Origin: CAVRQM01 sp963723455
GTDB taxonomy: Bacteria > Pseudomonadota > Alphaproteobacteria > Acetobacterales > Acetobacteraceae
Assembly: GCA_963723455.1 (NCBI GenBank)
Contig: CAVRQM010000005.1
Location: 744,001-808,000 of the forward strand
Direction of reading: 5' to 3'
Length of the DNA stretch: 64,000 nt
The translations under genes and the position numbers were made by a program. The notes beneath the pieces were generated by a model, which did not search any database, was not told where the DNA came from, and was given only the letters and a program-made list of their open reading frames with translations. Positions 55,937 to 64,000 of the stretch are shown piece after piece (within the stretch, counting starts at the first letter, position 1; every line of letters begins with the position of its first letter).

Positions 55937-57748
55937 CTAGTGGTTGTTGCGGCTCTCGCCGCGGGTTTCCAGAATGTTGATATAGGCGGTCGCCGGCTCC
56001 AGGCAGCCGCCGGTGCCGAGCTGGCCGACCTGGGCGCGGTAGATCTCCTCCCACGGGGTCTTGTTCTCCAGCACCGGCGGGGTCCAGGCGGCGCGGCGGG
56101 CGTCCAGTTCGCCCTCGGGCAGGAGCACGTCTACCCGGTTGGCGTTGAGGTCGATGCGGATGCGGTCGCCGGATTTCAGCAACGCCAGGCCGCCGCCCGC
56201 CGCCGCCTCGGGCGAGACGTTCAGGATCGACGGCGAGCCCGACGTGCCGCTCTGCCGCCCGTCGCCCATCGTCGGCAGCGCGCTGATGCCGCGCTTCAGC
56301 AGCGACGCGGGCGGCTGCATGTTCACCACCTCGGCCGAGCCGGGATAGCCCAGCGGCCCGACATTGCGGATGATGAGCACGGTGTGCTCGTCGGCCCCCA
56401 GGTCGGGATCCTCGATGCGGGCGTGATAGTCCTCCGGCCCCTCGAAGATCACCGCCTTGCCTTCGAACACGTTGGGGTGCGCAGGGTCGGACAGGAACCG
56501 CTCGCGGAACTCGCGGTCGATGACGCTGGTCTTCATCACCGCGCTGTCGAACAGGTTGCCGGACAGCACGACATAGCCGGCATGCTCCTTTAGCGGCGAG
56601 GCATAGGCGCGGATCACCTCGCGATCGACCGGGCCGGTGGCGGTGGCCAGATCCTCGGCCAGGGTGCGGCCGGTGACGGTGCGCGCCTCGCCGTGCAGCT
56701 TGCCCGCAGCCAGCAGCTCGCGCATCACCATCGGCACGCCGCCGGCGCGGTGGAACGCCTCGCCCAGGAAGCGGCCCGCCGGCTGCACGTCGGACAGCAG
56801 CGGGATCTCCGGGCCGAGCCGCTGCCAGTCGTCCAGCGTGTGATCGACGCCCATGTGGCGCGCGATCGCGACCATGTGGATCGGGCAGTTGGACGACGCG
56901 CCCAGTGCCGCGGCGGCCACCACCGCGTTCTCGAACGCCTGCTTCGTCATGATGTCCGACGGGCGCAGATTCTCGTGCACCATCTCGACGATGCGCTTGC
57001 CGGTGTAGTACGCCATCTGACCGCGCTCGCGGTACGGGCCGGGGATCATGGCGCAGCCGGGCAGCGACATGCCCAGCGCCTCGGCCAGCGAGTTCATCGA
57101 GCTTGCGGTGCCCATCGTGTTGCAGTGGCCGACCGATGGCGCGGAGGAGACCACCAGCGCCATGAACTCCTCGTAGTCGATCTTGCCCTCGGCGTACAGG
57201 CGGCGGCCGTCCCAGACGGTCATGCCGGAGCCGGCGAGCTTGCCGTTGTGCCAGCCGTCCAGCATCGGCCCGCCGGACAGCACGATGCTGGGGATGTTCA
57301 CGGTGGCCGCCCCCATCAGGCAGGCCGGCGTGGTCTTGTCGCAGCCGGTGGTCAGCACCACGCCGTCGATCGGGTAGCCGTGCAGCACTTCCACCAGCGA
57401 GAGATAGGTCAGGTTGCGGTCGAGCGCCGCGGTCGGGCGCTTGCCGGTTTCCTGGATCGGATGGATCGGGAACTCGATCGGCGTGCCGCCGGCGGCGATG
57501 ATGCCGTCGCGCACCCGGCTGGCGAGCTGGAGGTGGTGGCGGTTGCAGGGCGCCAGATCCGAGCCGGTCTGGGCGATGCCGATGATCGGCTTGTCGCCGC
57601 GCAGCTCCTCCGGCGTCAGGCCGAAGTTGAAGTAGCGTTCCAGGTAAAGGGCGGTCATCGCCGGGTCGTGCGGGTTGTCGAACCAGCGCCGGCTGCGCAG
57701 CCGATGCCGTCCGGTGCCGTCGCCATGCCCGTCGCTGTGGTCCGCCAT
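55937..57748 (-). CDS. Sugar-acid dehydratase, IlvD/EDD family
   Basis: 603 residues. Iron-sulfur cysteines lie in L-A-P-C-N-R-H-H, T-G-C-D-K-T-T-P-A and S-V-G-H-C-N-T-M-G. The last motif and the length point to the arabonate/xylonate/fuconate dehydratase branch rather than to dihydroxy-acid dehydratase of valine synthesis. It removes water from an aldonic acid to give the 2-keto-3-deoxy acid for the next enzyme. It is the first gene of the minus-strand catabolic run. The exact sugar acid cannot be told from sequence. Confidence 0.88.
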   Translation of the reverse strand: MADHSDGHGDGTGRHRLRSRRWFDNPHDPAMTALYLERYFNFGLTPEELRGDKPIIGIAQTGSDLAPCNRHHLQLASRVRDGIIAAGGTPIEFPIHPIQETGKRPTAALDRNLTYLSLVEVLHGYPIDGVVLTTGCDKTTPACLMGAATVNIPSIVLSGGPMLDGWHNGKLAGSGMTVWDGRRLYAEGKIDYEEFMALVVSSAPSVGHCNTMGTASSMNSLAEALGMSLPGCAMIPGPYRERGQMAYYTGKRIVEMVHENLRPSDIMTKQAFENAVVAAAALGASSNCPIHMVAIARHMGVDHTLDDWQRLGPEIPLLSDVQPAGRFLGEAFHRAGGVPMVMRELLAAGKLHGEARTVTGRTLAEDLATATGPVDREVIRAYASPLKEHAGYVVLSGNLFDSAVMKTSVIDREFRERFLSDPAHPNVFEGKAVIFEGPEDYHARIEDPDLGADEHTVLIIRNVGPLGYPGSAEVVNMQPPASLLKRGISALPTMGDGRQSGTSGSPSILNVSPEAAAGGGLALLKSGDRIRIDLNANRVDVLLPEGELDARRAAWTPPVLENKTPWEEIYRAQVGQLGTGGCLEPATAYINILETRGESRNNH

Positions 57749-57895
57749 GCCTCGTTCCGTCCCGATCCTAAGCCTGCGCTTGTGCGCGAGGCCGCAAAGT
57801 GGGCGCGGGCGGGCGGGAGTGTCAATTGTCTGACCCGCGCGCGCCGCAACCGGCCGGCGATGCTGCCGTTGACACCGCGCATTGCGGAGGCAGCC

Positions 57896-58105
57896 ATGAC
57901 CAAGGACCTCAAGCCCGGCGACAAGGTGACATGGAACACCTCGCAGGGCGAGACGCACGGGACCGTGGAGAAGAAGGTCACCGGCACCGACCACGTCAAA
58001 GGCCACGTCGCCAAGGCCAGCAAGGAGCACCCGGAATACCGGGTGAAAAGCGACAAGAGCGGCAAGGAGGCGATCCACACGCCGGACGCCCTGCACAAGA
58101 TCTAG
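57896..58105 (+). CDS. DUF2945 (HVA1-type TUDOR) small protein
   Basis: 69 residues, very hydrophilic. The pattern G-D-K-V-T-W-N-T-S-Q-G-E-T-H-G-T-V and H-P-E-Y-R-V-K-S-D-K-S-G-K-E-A fits DUF2945, a small beta-barrel annotated as hypervirulence-associated. GCGGAGG precedes the ATG. Bacterial function is unknown. Nothing is seen in the 147 bases between it and the divergent dehydratase beyond its ribosome site. Confidence 0.85.
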   Translation: MTKDLKPGDKVTWNTSQGETHGTVEKKVTGTDHVKGHVAKASKEHPEYRVKSDKSGKEAIHTPDALHKI

Positions 58106-58245
58106 CGGTTGTAATCTGACGCTTGATGCTGGCCGAGTGCAGCCGCTTTCGCCCCAGAACTCGCGACCGATGCGTCCTTCATGATTGCAGACACTGGTTC
58201 GGCAGGGCAGCATATCGCGAGCGGGAGAGCCAGCCATGGTGGGGC

Positions 58246-58881
58246 GTGTCCGAGTTCGCGGGGTTTTCCTTGTCTCTGGATGGGTTCGGAGCGGGCCCGG
58301 AGCAGAGTCTTCAGGATCCTCTGGGAAAGCGCGGGAGGGAGCTTCACCGCTGGTTCGTCGGAACGAAGACGTTCAAGGCCATGTTCGGCGAGAGCGGCGG
58401 CTCGGAGGGCATGGACGAGACCTTTGCCCACCGCTCGATGGACGGCTTCGGCGCCTTCATCCTTGGCCGGAACATGTTCGGTTCCGAGCGTGGGGAATGG
58501 CTGGACGACACTTGGAAGGGCTGGTGGGGAGACAATCCGCCCTATCACGCTCCGACGTTCGTCCTGACGCACCATGCCCGCGAGTCGATCGCAATGGAGG
58601 GGGGCACCACGTTCCACTTCGTCACGGGCGGGATCCACGCCGCGCTCGAGCGCGCACGCGACGCCGCAGGAGCACGCGACGTCAAGATCGGAGGTGGTGT
58701 CTCGACCGTTCGCCAATACCTGCAGGCCGGCCTGGTCGATGACCTGCACTTTGCGCTTTCGCCTGTCCTGCTCGGACGGGGCGAGGCGATGTTCGAAGGC
58801 TTGGATCTTCCTGCCCTGGGCTACCGCGTGACGGACTCCGCTGCCACAGACCTCGCGACGCATGTCGTGCTCGGGCGCTAG
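58246..58881 (+). CDS. Dihydrofolate reductase-family (RibD C-terminal-like) protein
   Basis: About 211 residues. F-S-L-S-L-D-G-F-G-A-G-P and a central G-R-N-M-F-G-S-E-R-G-E-W are hallmarks of the RibD-like DHFR branch (YyaP/YwjB type). The pyrimidine-binding end is K-I-G-G-G-V-S-T-V-R-Q-Y and L-V-D-D-L-H-F-A-L-S-P-V. The start is uncertain: a GTG at 58246 fits the domain, and the frame stays open further upstream. Base use is less GC-biased than its neighbours, hinting at transfer. Substrate unknown. Confidence 0.78.
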   Translation: MSEFAGFSLSLDGFGAGPEQSLQDPLGKRGRELHRWFVGTKTFKAMFGESGGSEGMDETFAHRSMDGFGAFILGRNMFGSERGEWLDDTWKGWWGDNPPYHAPTFVLTHHARESIAMEGGTTFHFVTGGIHAALERARDAAGARDVKIGGGVSTVRQYLQAGLVDDLHFALSPVLLGRGEAMFEGLDLPALGYRVTDSAATDLATHVVLGR

Positions 58882-58918
58882 GAGAACCAGTGCGGTATAA
58901 AGCGCAGAATTTCATCGA

Positions 58919-59698
58919 CTAGCGCCGCAGTTCCATCTGGATCGGGCCGTCGCGCAGGCCGTGGGTGAACTGCTCGACCAGCGGGTTGCCGCTGTGCAGC
59001 AGCGCCGAGGCGTCGCCGGTCCATACCAGCCTGCCGTGGAACAGCATCGCGGCGCGGTCGCCGATGCGCGCGGCGCTGGCCATGTCGTGCGTGATGGCGA
59101 CCGCGGTGCTGCCCAGGCGGCGCACGCAATCGACGATCAGCCCGTCGATCACCGCGCCCATGATCGGATCCAGCCCGGTGGTCGGCTCGTCGAAGAACAG
59201 GATGTCCGGCTGTGCGGCGATGGCGCGGGCCAGGGCCACCCGCTTCTGCATGCCGCCGGACAGCTCGGCGGGCTGCATCTCGCCCACGCCGGCGGCCAGC
59301 CCGACCTGCGCCAGCACGCCGCCCGCCTGGGCGCGGGCCTGCGCGCGCGAGACGCGGCGGCGGGCGAGGGCGCCGAACATCACGTTCTCCCAGACCGGGA
59401 GGCTGTCGAACAGCGCGCCGTTCTGGAACAGCATGCCGATCCGCGCCCGCGCCGCGCCGCGCTCGGCGCGGTCCATGCCGCGCAGATCCTGCCCGTCGAT
59501 CTCGATGCTGCCGGCATCCGGCTCCAGCAGGCCGAGGATGCATTTCAGCAGCACCGACTTGCCCGAGCCGGAGCCGCCGATCACCACCATCGAGGTGCGC
59601 GGCATCACGTCCAGGTCAATGCCGTCGAGCACCTGCTTGCCATTGAAGCTTTTTCGCAGGCCGCGGATGCGGATCTTGGGGACCACGGCGCCGTTCAT
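58919..59698 (-). CDS. mlaF: Phospholipid ABC transporter ATP-binding protein
   Basis: 259 residues. Walker A G-G-S-G-S-G-K-S-V, signature L-S-G-G-M-Q-K-R and Walker B I-L-F-F-D-E-P-T-T-G-L-D-P-I are those of MlaF. It powers retrograde or anterograde phospholipid transport between inner and outer membranes. The start overlaps the end of mlaE by four bases. No mlaD gene follows; the next thing downstream is a convergent DHFR-like gene. Confidence 0.9.
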   Translation of the reverse strand: MNGAVVPKIRIRGLRKSFNGKQVLDGIDLDVMPRTSMVVIGGSGSGKSVLLKCILGLLEPDAGSIEIDGQDLRGMDRAERGAARARIGMLFQNGALFDSLPVWENVMFGALARRRVSRAQARAQAGGVLAQVGLAAGVGEMQPAELSGGMQKRVALARAIAAQPDILFFDEPTTGLDPIMGAVIDGLIVDCVRRLGSTAVAITHDMASAARIGDRAAMLFHGRLVWTGDASALLHSGNPLVEQFTHGLRDGPIQMELRR

Positions 59699-60549
59699 CG
59701 GGCGAAGAACAGCTCCGTCAGCACGTAGTCGAACGCCAGGATCAGCACCGAGGCGGACACCACCGCCGAGGTGGTGGCGACGCCCACGCCCTGCGCGCCG
59801 CCGCGGCTGTTGTAGCCGTGGAAGCAGCCGAGCAGGGCCACCAGGAAGCCGAACATCGCGGCCTTGACCAGCCCGCTGACCACGTCGTCGGTGTGGATGA
59901 AGGCGATGGTGTTGGCGAGGTAGGTCTGGCTGGCGAAGCCCAGCCTGACAGTGGCGATGATGGTGCCGCCCAGCACGCCCAGTATGTCGGCCACCAGCAC
60001 CAGCAGCGGCAGCGCCAGCGCGGCGGCCAGCAGCCGGGGCGCCACCAGGTATTTCATCGGATTGGTCGAAAGCGTCGTCAGCGCGTCGATCTGGTCGGTC
60101 ACCCGCATGGTGCCGATCTCGGCGGCAATTGCCGCGCCGACCCTTCCCGCCACCATCAGCCCGGCCAGGACCGGCCCCAGCTCTCGCGTGACCGACAGCA
60201 CGACCAGGCTGGCCACGGCGCTTTCAGCCGAGAACCGCGCCAGGCCGGTGGCCGACTGCAGCGCCAGCACCATGCCGGTGAAGATCGCGGTCAGCGCCAC
60301 GACCGGCAGGCTGAAGAAGCCGATCTCGATGAAGGCGGAGACGAACGCGCGGCCGTAGAATGGCGGGCGGACCAGGTGCGACAGGCCGGACGCCGCGAAC
60401 AGCGCCAGGCGGCCGGTGGCGGCGAGGACGGCCAGCGCGGCGCGGCCGATCGCGGCGAGAGCGTCGAGCAGCGGGTTGCGCAGCGTCCGCGGCGCCGGCG
60501 TCACAGGAGCTGGGTCGGCGCGGGTCGCGTCATCGTGTCGCATGTGCAT
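59695..60549 (-). CDS. mlaE: Phospholipid ABC transporter permease
   Basis: 284 residues from the ATG at 60549; an ATG at 60543 is also possible. Five or six membrane helices carry the MlaE/YrbE features T-G-M-V-L-A-L-Q, R-E-L-G-P-V-L-A-G-L-M-V-A-G-R and T-M-R-V-T-D-Q-I-D-A-L. It forms the inner-membrane channel with MlaF. An extra 35-residue basic N-terminal segment precedes the conserved part. Confidence 0.9.
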   Translation of the reverse strand: MHMRHDDATRADPAPVTPAPRTLRNPLLDALAAIGRAALAVLAATGRLALFAASGLSHLVRPPFYGRAFVSAFIEIGFFSLPVVALTAIFTGMVLALQSATGLARFSAESAVASLVVLSVTRELGPVLAGLMVAGRVGAAIAAEIGTMRVTDQIDALTTLSTNPMKYLVAPRLLAAALALPLLVLVADILGVLGGTIIATVRLGFASQTYLANTIAFIHTDDVVSGLVKAAMFGFLVALLGCFHGYNSRGGAQGVGVATTSAVVSASVLILAFDYVLTELFFAR

Positions 60550-60599
60550 CCGCGCATGCCCTAGCAGCGCCGATGGCCGCCCGTCAAAGCGCCCACTTG

Positions 60600-61859
60600 T
60601 CAAAGCGCACGCCCGGCGCGCCGCCGCGCGTCCGGCCGATGTTCCTCCGGCTGCGTCTCCGGCAGCAGCCGCCAGACCAGCCCGAGCGCGATCGCCCCGG
60701 CCGCGGCGAGGACCGCGTAGCCCGCCGCATAGCCGAGGAACTGGGCGACGTAGCTGGTGGCCGTGGTGCTGACCGCGGCGCCGATGCCGGTCGCGGCGCC
60801 GAGCGCGCCAAGCGAAAGGTTGTAGCGGCCGCTCCGGCGCGTCACGTCGGCCACCACCAGCGGCATCATCACGCCGATGATCGCCGCGGTCACGCCGCCG
60901 AGCGCCTGGACCGGCACGAGATACCAGGGGCCGGGCGCCACGGCGAACAGCGCCACGCGAAGCGGAAGGACCGCGAAGCCGGCGAGCAGCAGCGGCTTGC
61001 GTCCCCACACATCGGCGCGCGCGGCGATCCATGTCGCGATCGCGGCGCTGACCAGCTGCGGCACGATCACCAGCGCCGAGGTGACCAGTTCCGACTCGCT
61101 GCCATGCGCCTGGCCCAGCCGCTCGCTGGCCAGCGGCATGACGCCGGCATTGGCGAACTGGAACAGCACCAGGCACGCGGCGAACACCAGCAGATTGCGG
61201 TTCCTGAGCAAGGCGAGCAGGGGCGCGGTGTCGCGCGGCTTGTCGCGGGCCGGGGCCGCGCGCGCCCGCGCATAGTCGATCTCGCGTCCGTCGATGCGGG
61301 TCAGCGCGAGCAGCGCGGGCGCGCACAGCGCGGCGGCGAACACGAAGGTCCACCGCTTCGCGATCAGGTAGCCGACCAGACCCATGCCTGCGGCGGTCAG
61401 CGCGTTGCCGAGCGAATTGTAGCGGTGGTTGCGCCCGAGTCGGCGGCTGAAGGCGCGATGCCCGACCAGGCCGAGGCCGACCGCGACCAGCGACGGCTTG
61501 ATCAGGCCCGCGGTCGCACCGTGCAGCACCTCGGCGACCACCACCGGGACGAAACTGGGCCAGATCGCGAAGATCAGCGCGCCGCAGGCGATCATCGCCA
61601 GCGCCGAGGCGATCAGCAGGCGCTTCGACGCGACCGCATCGACGATCGCGCCCCCGGGGATCTGGCTGGCCACGCCGATGATCGCGCCGATCGACAGCAC
61701 CAGCCCGATCTCGCCCTGCGGCCAATGGCGCGCCGCGAGATAGACGGCCACGAACGGGCCGAAGCCGGTCTGGACGTCGGCGATGAAGAAGGTCAGCCAA
61801 TCCAGGCCGCGCTGGCTGCGCGCCGACGGGTGGGCGTTGTCGTCGTCGCTGTCGGGCAT
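60600..61859 (-). CDS. MFS transporter
   Basis: 419 residues with about twelve membrane helices. F-F-I-A-D-V-Q-T-G-F-G-P-F near the start, R-A-D-V-W-G-R-K-P in the central loop and the overall pattern suggest a drug/metabolite exporter of the YfcJ/NreB-like kind. No operon partner is evident: the gene is 50 bases upstream of mlaE on the same strand. Substrate unknown. Confidence 0.82.
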   Translation of the reverse strand: MPDSDDDNAHPSARSQRGLDWLTFFIADVQTGFGPFVAVYLAARHWPQGEIGLVLSIGAIIGVASQIPGGAIVDAVASKRLLIASALAMIACGALIFAIWPSFVPVVVAEVLHGATAGLIKPSLVAVGLGLVGHRAFSRRLGRNHRYNSLGNALTAAGMGLVGYLIAKRWTFVFAAALCAPALLALTRIDGREIDYARARAAPARDKPRDTAPLLALLRNRNLLVFAACLVLFQFANAGVMPLASERLGQAHGSESELVTSALVIVPQLVSAAIATWIAARADVWGRKPLLLAGFAVLPLRVALFAVAPGPWYLVPVQALGGVTAAIIGVMMPLVVADVTRRSGRYNLSLGALGAATGIGAAVSTTATSYVAQFLGYAAGYAVLAAAGAIALGLVWRLLPETQPEEHRPDARRRAGRAL

Positions 61860-61928
61860 CGCGGCCGCTCCCAGGGCGCAGCGGCGACAACGCCGCGTGT
61901 CGGCCCCCGGGTGCGGCGCGATCCCCGT

Positions 61929-62213
61929 TCAGGCGGCCAGTCCGGCCGCCGCGGCCACCGGCAGCGGCATCTCGATGTCGATTTCCAGCGTCGAGACCGT
62001 CGCCCCGCGCTCCAGCTTGACCTGCACCTGGTCGCGGTCCACCGGGACGTGGCGCTTGACCACGGCCAGGATTTCCTCGCGCAGCTTGGCGATCAGGTCG
62101 CTCTGGCCACCCAGCGCGCGCTCATGCGCCAGCAGGATGGTCAGCCGCTCGCGCGCGACCTCGCGGCCCGCCGGCTCGGCGGCGCGGCGGGCGAACAGGC
62201 GGAACAGGTTCAT
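61929..62213 (-). CDS. minE: Cell division topological specificity factor
   Basis: 94 residues. R-L-T-I-L-L-A-H-E-R forms the MinD-contacting helix and is followed by L-R-E-E-I-L-A-V-V. MinE drives the pole-to-pole oscillation of MinCD that keeps division at mid-cell. The start overlaps the minD stop (ATGA). Last gene of the minCDE operon. Confidence 0.93.
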   Translation of the reverse strand: MNLFRLFARRAAEPAGREVARERLTILLAHERALGGQSDLIAKLREEILAVVKRHVPVDRDQVQVKLERGATVSTLEIDIEMPLPVAAAAGLAA

Positions 62214-63025
62214 GCCACCCTCCGGCCGAACAGCTTTTCGACGAGGCCGCGACGTTCCTCCGGCACCGACATCGCCACCGTCTCGCCGCGCAGCCGCTTC
62301 ACCGCGTCGCGATACGCCCGCGCCGGCGCGCTGAGCGGCGCGTTCAGCGTGATCGGCGCGCCGAGATTGCTGGCGCGGAGCACCTCGGTGCTCTCGGGAA
62401 TGATGCCCAGCAGCGGGATTGCGAGGATCTCGAGCACGTCCTCGGTCTTGAGCATGTCGCCGCGCGCCGCCCGCGCCGCGTCGTAGCGGGTCAGCAGCAG
62501 GTGCTTGTCCACCCGCTCGCCGCGTTCGGCGCGCGCGGTCTTGCTGTCCAGCAGGCCGATGATGCGGTCGCTGTCGCGCACCGACGAGACTTCCGGGTTG
62601 GTCACCACGATCGCCATGTCGGCGTGGTGCATCGCCAGCGCCGCGCCGCGCTCGATCCCGGCCGGGCTGTCGCAGATGATCCAGTCGAACTTCTCGCGCA
62701 ATTCCGCGATCACCCGCGCGACGCCCTCGCCGGTCAGCGCATCCTTGTCGCGGGTCTGCGAGGCCGGCAGCAGCGCCAGGCTTTCCAGCCGCTTGTCGCG
62801 GATCAGCGCCTGCGACAGCCTGGCGTCGCCCTGGATGACGTTGATGAGGTCGAACACGACGCGCCGCTCGGCCCCCATCACCAGGTCGAGGTTGCGCAGC
62901 CCGACATCGAAATCGACCACGACCACGCGCTCGCCGCTCTGCGCCAGGGCCGCGCCGATGGCGGCGGTCGAGGTGGTCTTGCCGACCCCGCCCTTGCCCG
63001 ATGTGACCACCAAGACCTTTGCCAT
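62210..63025 (-). CDS. minD: Septum site-determining ATPase
   Basis: 271 residues. The deviant Walker A motif S-G-K-G-G-V-G-K-T-T is at about 9-18, with V-V-V-D-F-D-V-G-L-R-N-L-D and the C-terminal amphipathic membrane-targeting helix (R-G-L-V-E-K-L-F-G-R-R). GGAGG lies upstream of the ATG. It recruits MinC to the membrane. Intact. Confidence 0.95.
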   Translation of the reverse strand: MAKVLVVTSGKGGVGKTTSTAAIGAALAQSGERVVVVDFDVGLRNLDLVMGAERRVVFDLINVIQGDARLSQALIRDKRLESLALLPASQTRDKDALTGEGVARVIAELREKFDWIICDSPAGIERGAALAMHHADMAIVVTNPEVSSVRDSDRIIGLLDSKTARAERGERVDKHLLLTRYDAARAARGDMLKTEDVLEILAIPLLGIIPESTEVLRASNLGAPITLNAPLSAPARAYRDAVKRLRGETVAMSVPEERRGLVEKLFGRRVA

Positions 63026-63042
63026 ATATCCTCCCTGCGCCG

Positions 63043-63748
63043 TCAGTCGAGCGACGTCACGATCAATGCGCCGTCCTGCAGCCGGATCTGCGCCGGCCGG
63101 CCGCGCAGCGACGGCTCGATCTGTTCCGCCACGACATAGAAACCGTCGATCGAGACCAGCTCCGCCTCCAGCCGGCGGCAGAAGATGCCGGCGCGGCCAT
63201 TGCCCATCGCGCCGGCCTGCGCGCGGCCGCGCAACGTGCCGTACACGTGGATCGAGCCGCCGGCGAAGACCTCCGCGCCCGACGCGACCGAACCCACGAT
63301 GGTCACGTCGCCCTCGCGGGAACATGATGGTCTGGCCGGACCGCACCGGCGCGCGCAGCAGCAGCGAGGTGTCGGGCGCCGGCGGCGGCGGCGGCGCGGC
63401 CTCGGCCGGCGTGGCCGCGGCCGGCCCGGTGTCGCGGCCGCCCAGCAGCGCATGCGCGAACGCCTCCGCGCCGGGCAGCGCAGACGCCAGCCCGGTCACG
63501 TCCACCACGCGGACGCCGCGCCGGTGCAGTTGCGCCATCAGCGTCGGCCAGCCTGGATCGTCCGGTGGCACCGCCGCGCAATCCAGCACCACGACCCGGC
63601 CGTGGAAGAACGCCGGCGTGCGGGCGATGTGGGCGTCCAGCGCCGCGAGCCAGCCGTCCAGCGGCGACTCCGGGCCCAGCACGAAGGCCATGAAGGAGCG
63701 GCCCCGGATGCGGATTTGCGGTGGAATTGGGGTCACGTGGACGGGCAT
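63043..63748 (-). CDS. minC: Septum site-determining protein MinC (one frameshift)
   Basis: About 234 residues when joined. The N-terminal domain reads to G-Q-T-I-M-F, where the frame breaks near 63320. Removing one C gives M-F-R-E-G-D-V-T-I-V-G, and the rest is the beta-helical MinC C-terminus (G-G-S-I-H-V-Y-G, A-E-L-V-S-I-D-G-F-Y). It inhibits FtsZ assembly. The proline-rich linker (A-P-P-P-P-P-A-P) between the domains is normal. The break is again one extra base, and the other two min genes are intact. First gene of the operon; GGAG before the ATG. Confidence 0.88.
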
Positions 63749-63904
63749 CTCCTAGCGGTACTCCGCGACTTGGGCCGGGGTCAACGCGAGTCGCGAAGGA
63801 GTGGAACAAAATCTTGGGGATAACGCGGGGCAGGGGACAAGATGTTGTGCAGTCAGCCGCCCTTACCCCCGGCCCTCTTCCCGGCCCGGTCGCGGAGCAA
63901 GGTC

Positions 63905-63934
63905 CTCACCCGGCTCTCTCCCGCAGGGAGAGGG
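63905..63934. repeat. REP-like palindrome, second copy
   Basis: CCTCACCC then CTCTCCC-GCA-GGGAGAG. It shares both parts with the element at 9105-9175, in inverted orientation relative to that copy. It lies between minC and the window's end. Confidence 0.6.
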
Positions 63935-63946
63935 GCAGCATGCTCG

Positions 63947-64000
63947 TCAATCGCCGTCCTGCCCGTGCACCAGATCCAGATCCGCGAAGCGGGTGAATTC
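63947..64000 (-). CDS. Possible C-terminal end of a minus-strand gene
   Basis: Read leftward from the window edge, 17 codons (E-F-T-R-F-A-D-L-D-L-V-H...) end in TGA at 63949-63947. Composition is protein-like, and the repeat just downstream is typical of a gene end. Too short to identify. Confidence 0.3.
   Translation of the reverse strand, partial: EFTRFADLDLVHGQDGD

Overview
The window is high-GC proteobacterial DNA. It most likely comes from an alphaproteobacterium of the Rhodospirillales/Acetobacteraceae type. The grounds are the gene content (exosortase exopolysaccharide locus, oxalate-formate operon, minCDE, MlaEF) and a 205-residue protein at 51809-52426 that resembles a hypothetical family I associate with Acetobacteraceae. 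No phage, transposase, CRISPR array or plasmid gene was seen.

Layout. (1) 1-9079, plus strand: the tail of a GntR/FCD regulator, then an operon for oxalate use: a TPP-dependent decarboxylase, formyl-CoA transferase (frc), two NDP-forming CoA-ligase systems and an OxlT-like antiporter. (2) 9244-14899, minus strand: a secreted YVTN beta-propeller and an NAD-dependent molybdenum formate dehydrogenase (fdsA, fused fdsB). (3) 15061-19346, plus strand: molybdenum-cofactor genes mobB, moeA, a moeA-binding-protein fusion and mobA. Together these could take oxalate to formyl-CoA, formate and CO2, with NADH produced and the dehydrogenase's cofactor made next door. (4) 19441-48120: a large exopolysaccharide locus of the exosortase A (XrtA/PEP-CTERM) type. 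It has a minus-strand arm (sugar transferase, prsK, prsR, prsT, glycosyltransferase, deacetylase) and a plus-strand arm (export lipoprotein, Wzz, tyrosine kinase, beta-barrel, ATPase, deacetylase, FemAB, glycosyltransferase, xrtA). The arms diverge from a 613-bp region holding a perfect CRP/FNR-like palindrome and a tRNA-Val gene. (5) 48349-51751: sufE and a three-gene sugar ABC importer. (6) 51809-57748, minus strand: a sugar-acid dehydratase, an SDR and an FAA hydrolase that look like a non-phosphorylating deoxy-sugar-acid pathway, with trpF and a possible toxin-antitoxin pair downstream. (7) 57896-64000: a DUF2945 protein, a DHFR-like protein, mlaE/mlaF, an MFS exporter and minCDE.

A major caveat concerns sequence quality. 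From about 16.6 to 46 kb, nearly every gene except mobA, prsR, prsK and xrtA is broken into short frames by single-base indels, mostly insertions. Joined across the frames, the pieces read as complete conserved proteins, and the tRNA also seems to carry one extra base. I treat these genes as probably intact in the organism and damaged in the assembly. Each one is annotated over its full extent with a note.
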